Of a stretch of DNA of 64,000 nt, positions 63,595 through 64,000 are shown piece after piece. The notes below the pieces were generated by a model. That model did not search any database and had not been told where the DNA came from. It saw only the letters and a list, made by a program, of their open reading frames with translations. Origin of the DNA: Pseudoduganella dura (GTDB taxonomy: Bacteria > Pseudomonadota > Gammaproteobacteria > Burkholderiales > Burkholderiaceae_D); contig NZ_WNWM01000002.1 in NCBI RefSeq assembly GCF_009727155.1, positions 1,178,001 to 1,242,000 of the forward strand, written 5' to 3'. The first letter of the stretch is position 1; the number at the start of each line of letters is the position of its first letter. The translations under genes and the position numbers were made by a program.

Positions 63595-64000
63595 TCAGTT
63601 TCCTTTGGCCGCCGCCGACTTGTCGCCGGCCGACGCCAGGTTCTTCGGCGTTACCAGCTGGACCGGCTGGCCGTCATGCACCGTGGAGCCGGGCGCGCGC
63701 AGCACCAGGTCGCCCGACGCGAGTCCGCTCTTCACCTGCCAGTGCCCGGTGCGTTCATCGCGCGCGCCGACCACCACGTTTACCTTCGACAGCTTGTTGT
63801 CGCGCACGCGCCAGGCGTAGCTCGTATCGCCGGCCTGGATCATTGCCGTTTCAGGCAGCATCAGCGCATCGCTGGTCTCGGTTTCGACACGGCCCTCGGC
63901 GTACAGGCCGGCCACGCGCGGCTGGATGCTGTCGGTGAACTCGACCAGCACCTCGACCTGCCGCGTGACAGCGTTTGCGGCAGGGTCGACGCGCTTGACC
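63595..64000 (-). CDS. RND efflux periplasmic adaptor (MFP), C-terminal part; gene continues beyond the window
   Basis: The 3' end of a membrane fusion protein gene. The frame stays open to the last base of the window with the typical beta-barrel stretch VDPAANAVTRQVEVLVEF before the membrane-proximal domain (RVAGLYAEGRVETE, ALMLPETAMIQAG, VVVGARDERTGHWQV). It bridges the RND permease to an outer-membrane channel. The N-terminal hairpin and lipoyl domains and the start codon are outside the window. The tail after about 63690 is Lys/Ala-rich. Confidence 0.9.
   Translation of the reverse strand, partial: VKRVDPAANAVTRQVEVLVEFTDSIQPRVAGLYAEGRVETETSDALMLPETAMIQAGDTSYAWRVRDNKLSKVNVVVGARDERTGHWQVKSGLASGDLVLRAPGSTVHDGQPVQLVTPKNLASAGDKSAAAKGN

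Noticed and set aside
60191..63820. 1209-residue frame on the plus strand opposite the RND pump
   Set aside because: His/Arg/Asp/Gln-rich shadow of the RND gene, with no recognisable domain.

Overview
The window is high-GC DNA with dense, mostly housekeeping gene content. It fits a betaproteobacterium of the order Burkholderiales, most likely the family Oxalobacteraceae (Massilia, Telluria or Pseudoduganella type). The assignment is inferred from the glyA-nrdR / minor pilin / riboflavin / nusB layout, the complete ybgC-tolQRAB-pal-cpoB cluster next to tRNA-Lys genes, PEP-CTERM and DUF4214 proteins, and a dispersed palindrome with the core GGGGTCAGACCCC. No phage, insertion sequence or CRISPR array was seen.

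Layout. 1-4 kb: a membrane-anchored lytic transglycosylase, then nusB, ribH and ribBA on the minus strand. 4-14 kb: a large two-receiver GGDEF/EAL protein, an SMP-30 lactonase, an OsmC peroxidase, a Kef-type antiporter, a DUF885 protein and an unknown exported HExxH protein. 13.9-21.1 kb: one tightly packed minus-strand unit pilV-pilW-pilX-pilY1-like-pilE-fimT-ribD-ribE. 21.5-23.5 kb: nrdR and glyA, with a ZTP (pfl) riboswitch ahead of glyA and a terminator between the two genes. 23.7-30.6 kb: an SDR dehydrogenase, the Tol-Pal cluster and three identical tRNA-Lys genes behind a consensus promoter. 30.7-41.7 kb: accessory surface and secreted proteins (a repeat protein, a rhodanese, a large metzincin with a C-terminal dockerin, a PEP-CTERM protein with a cohesin domain, a DUF4214 protein) with a DesA-like desaturase and an IMPACT-family protein. 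41.8-54.5 kb: a SUV3-like RNA helicase, an MFS exporter, a three-gene KaiC-like / hybrid histidine kinase operon, an IorAB-type molybdenum hydroxylase, a twin-arginine amidase and two small membrane proteins. 54.6-64 kb: a cystine transporter, a histidine phosphatase, NAD(P)HX dehydratase, a small lipoprotein, a FadL-type porin, and an RND pump whose adaptor gene runs off the window end.

Working together: Tol-Pal and CpoB link outer-membrane constriction to peptidoglycan synthesis. The minor pilins and the PilY1-like protein would prime type IV pilus assembly. The riboflavin pathway is divided between two minus-strand groups about 10 kb apart. The most unusual locus is the dockerin-bearing protease followed directly by a cohesin protein carrying an exosortase sorting tail. 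It looks like a two-gene device for tethering a secreted protease to the cell surface, but the interaction is inferred from domain recognition and adjacency only.
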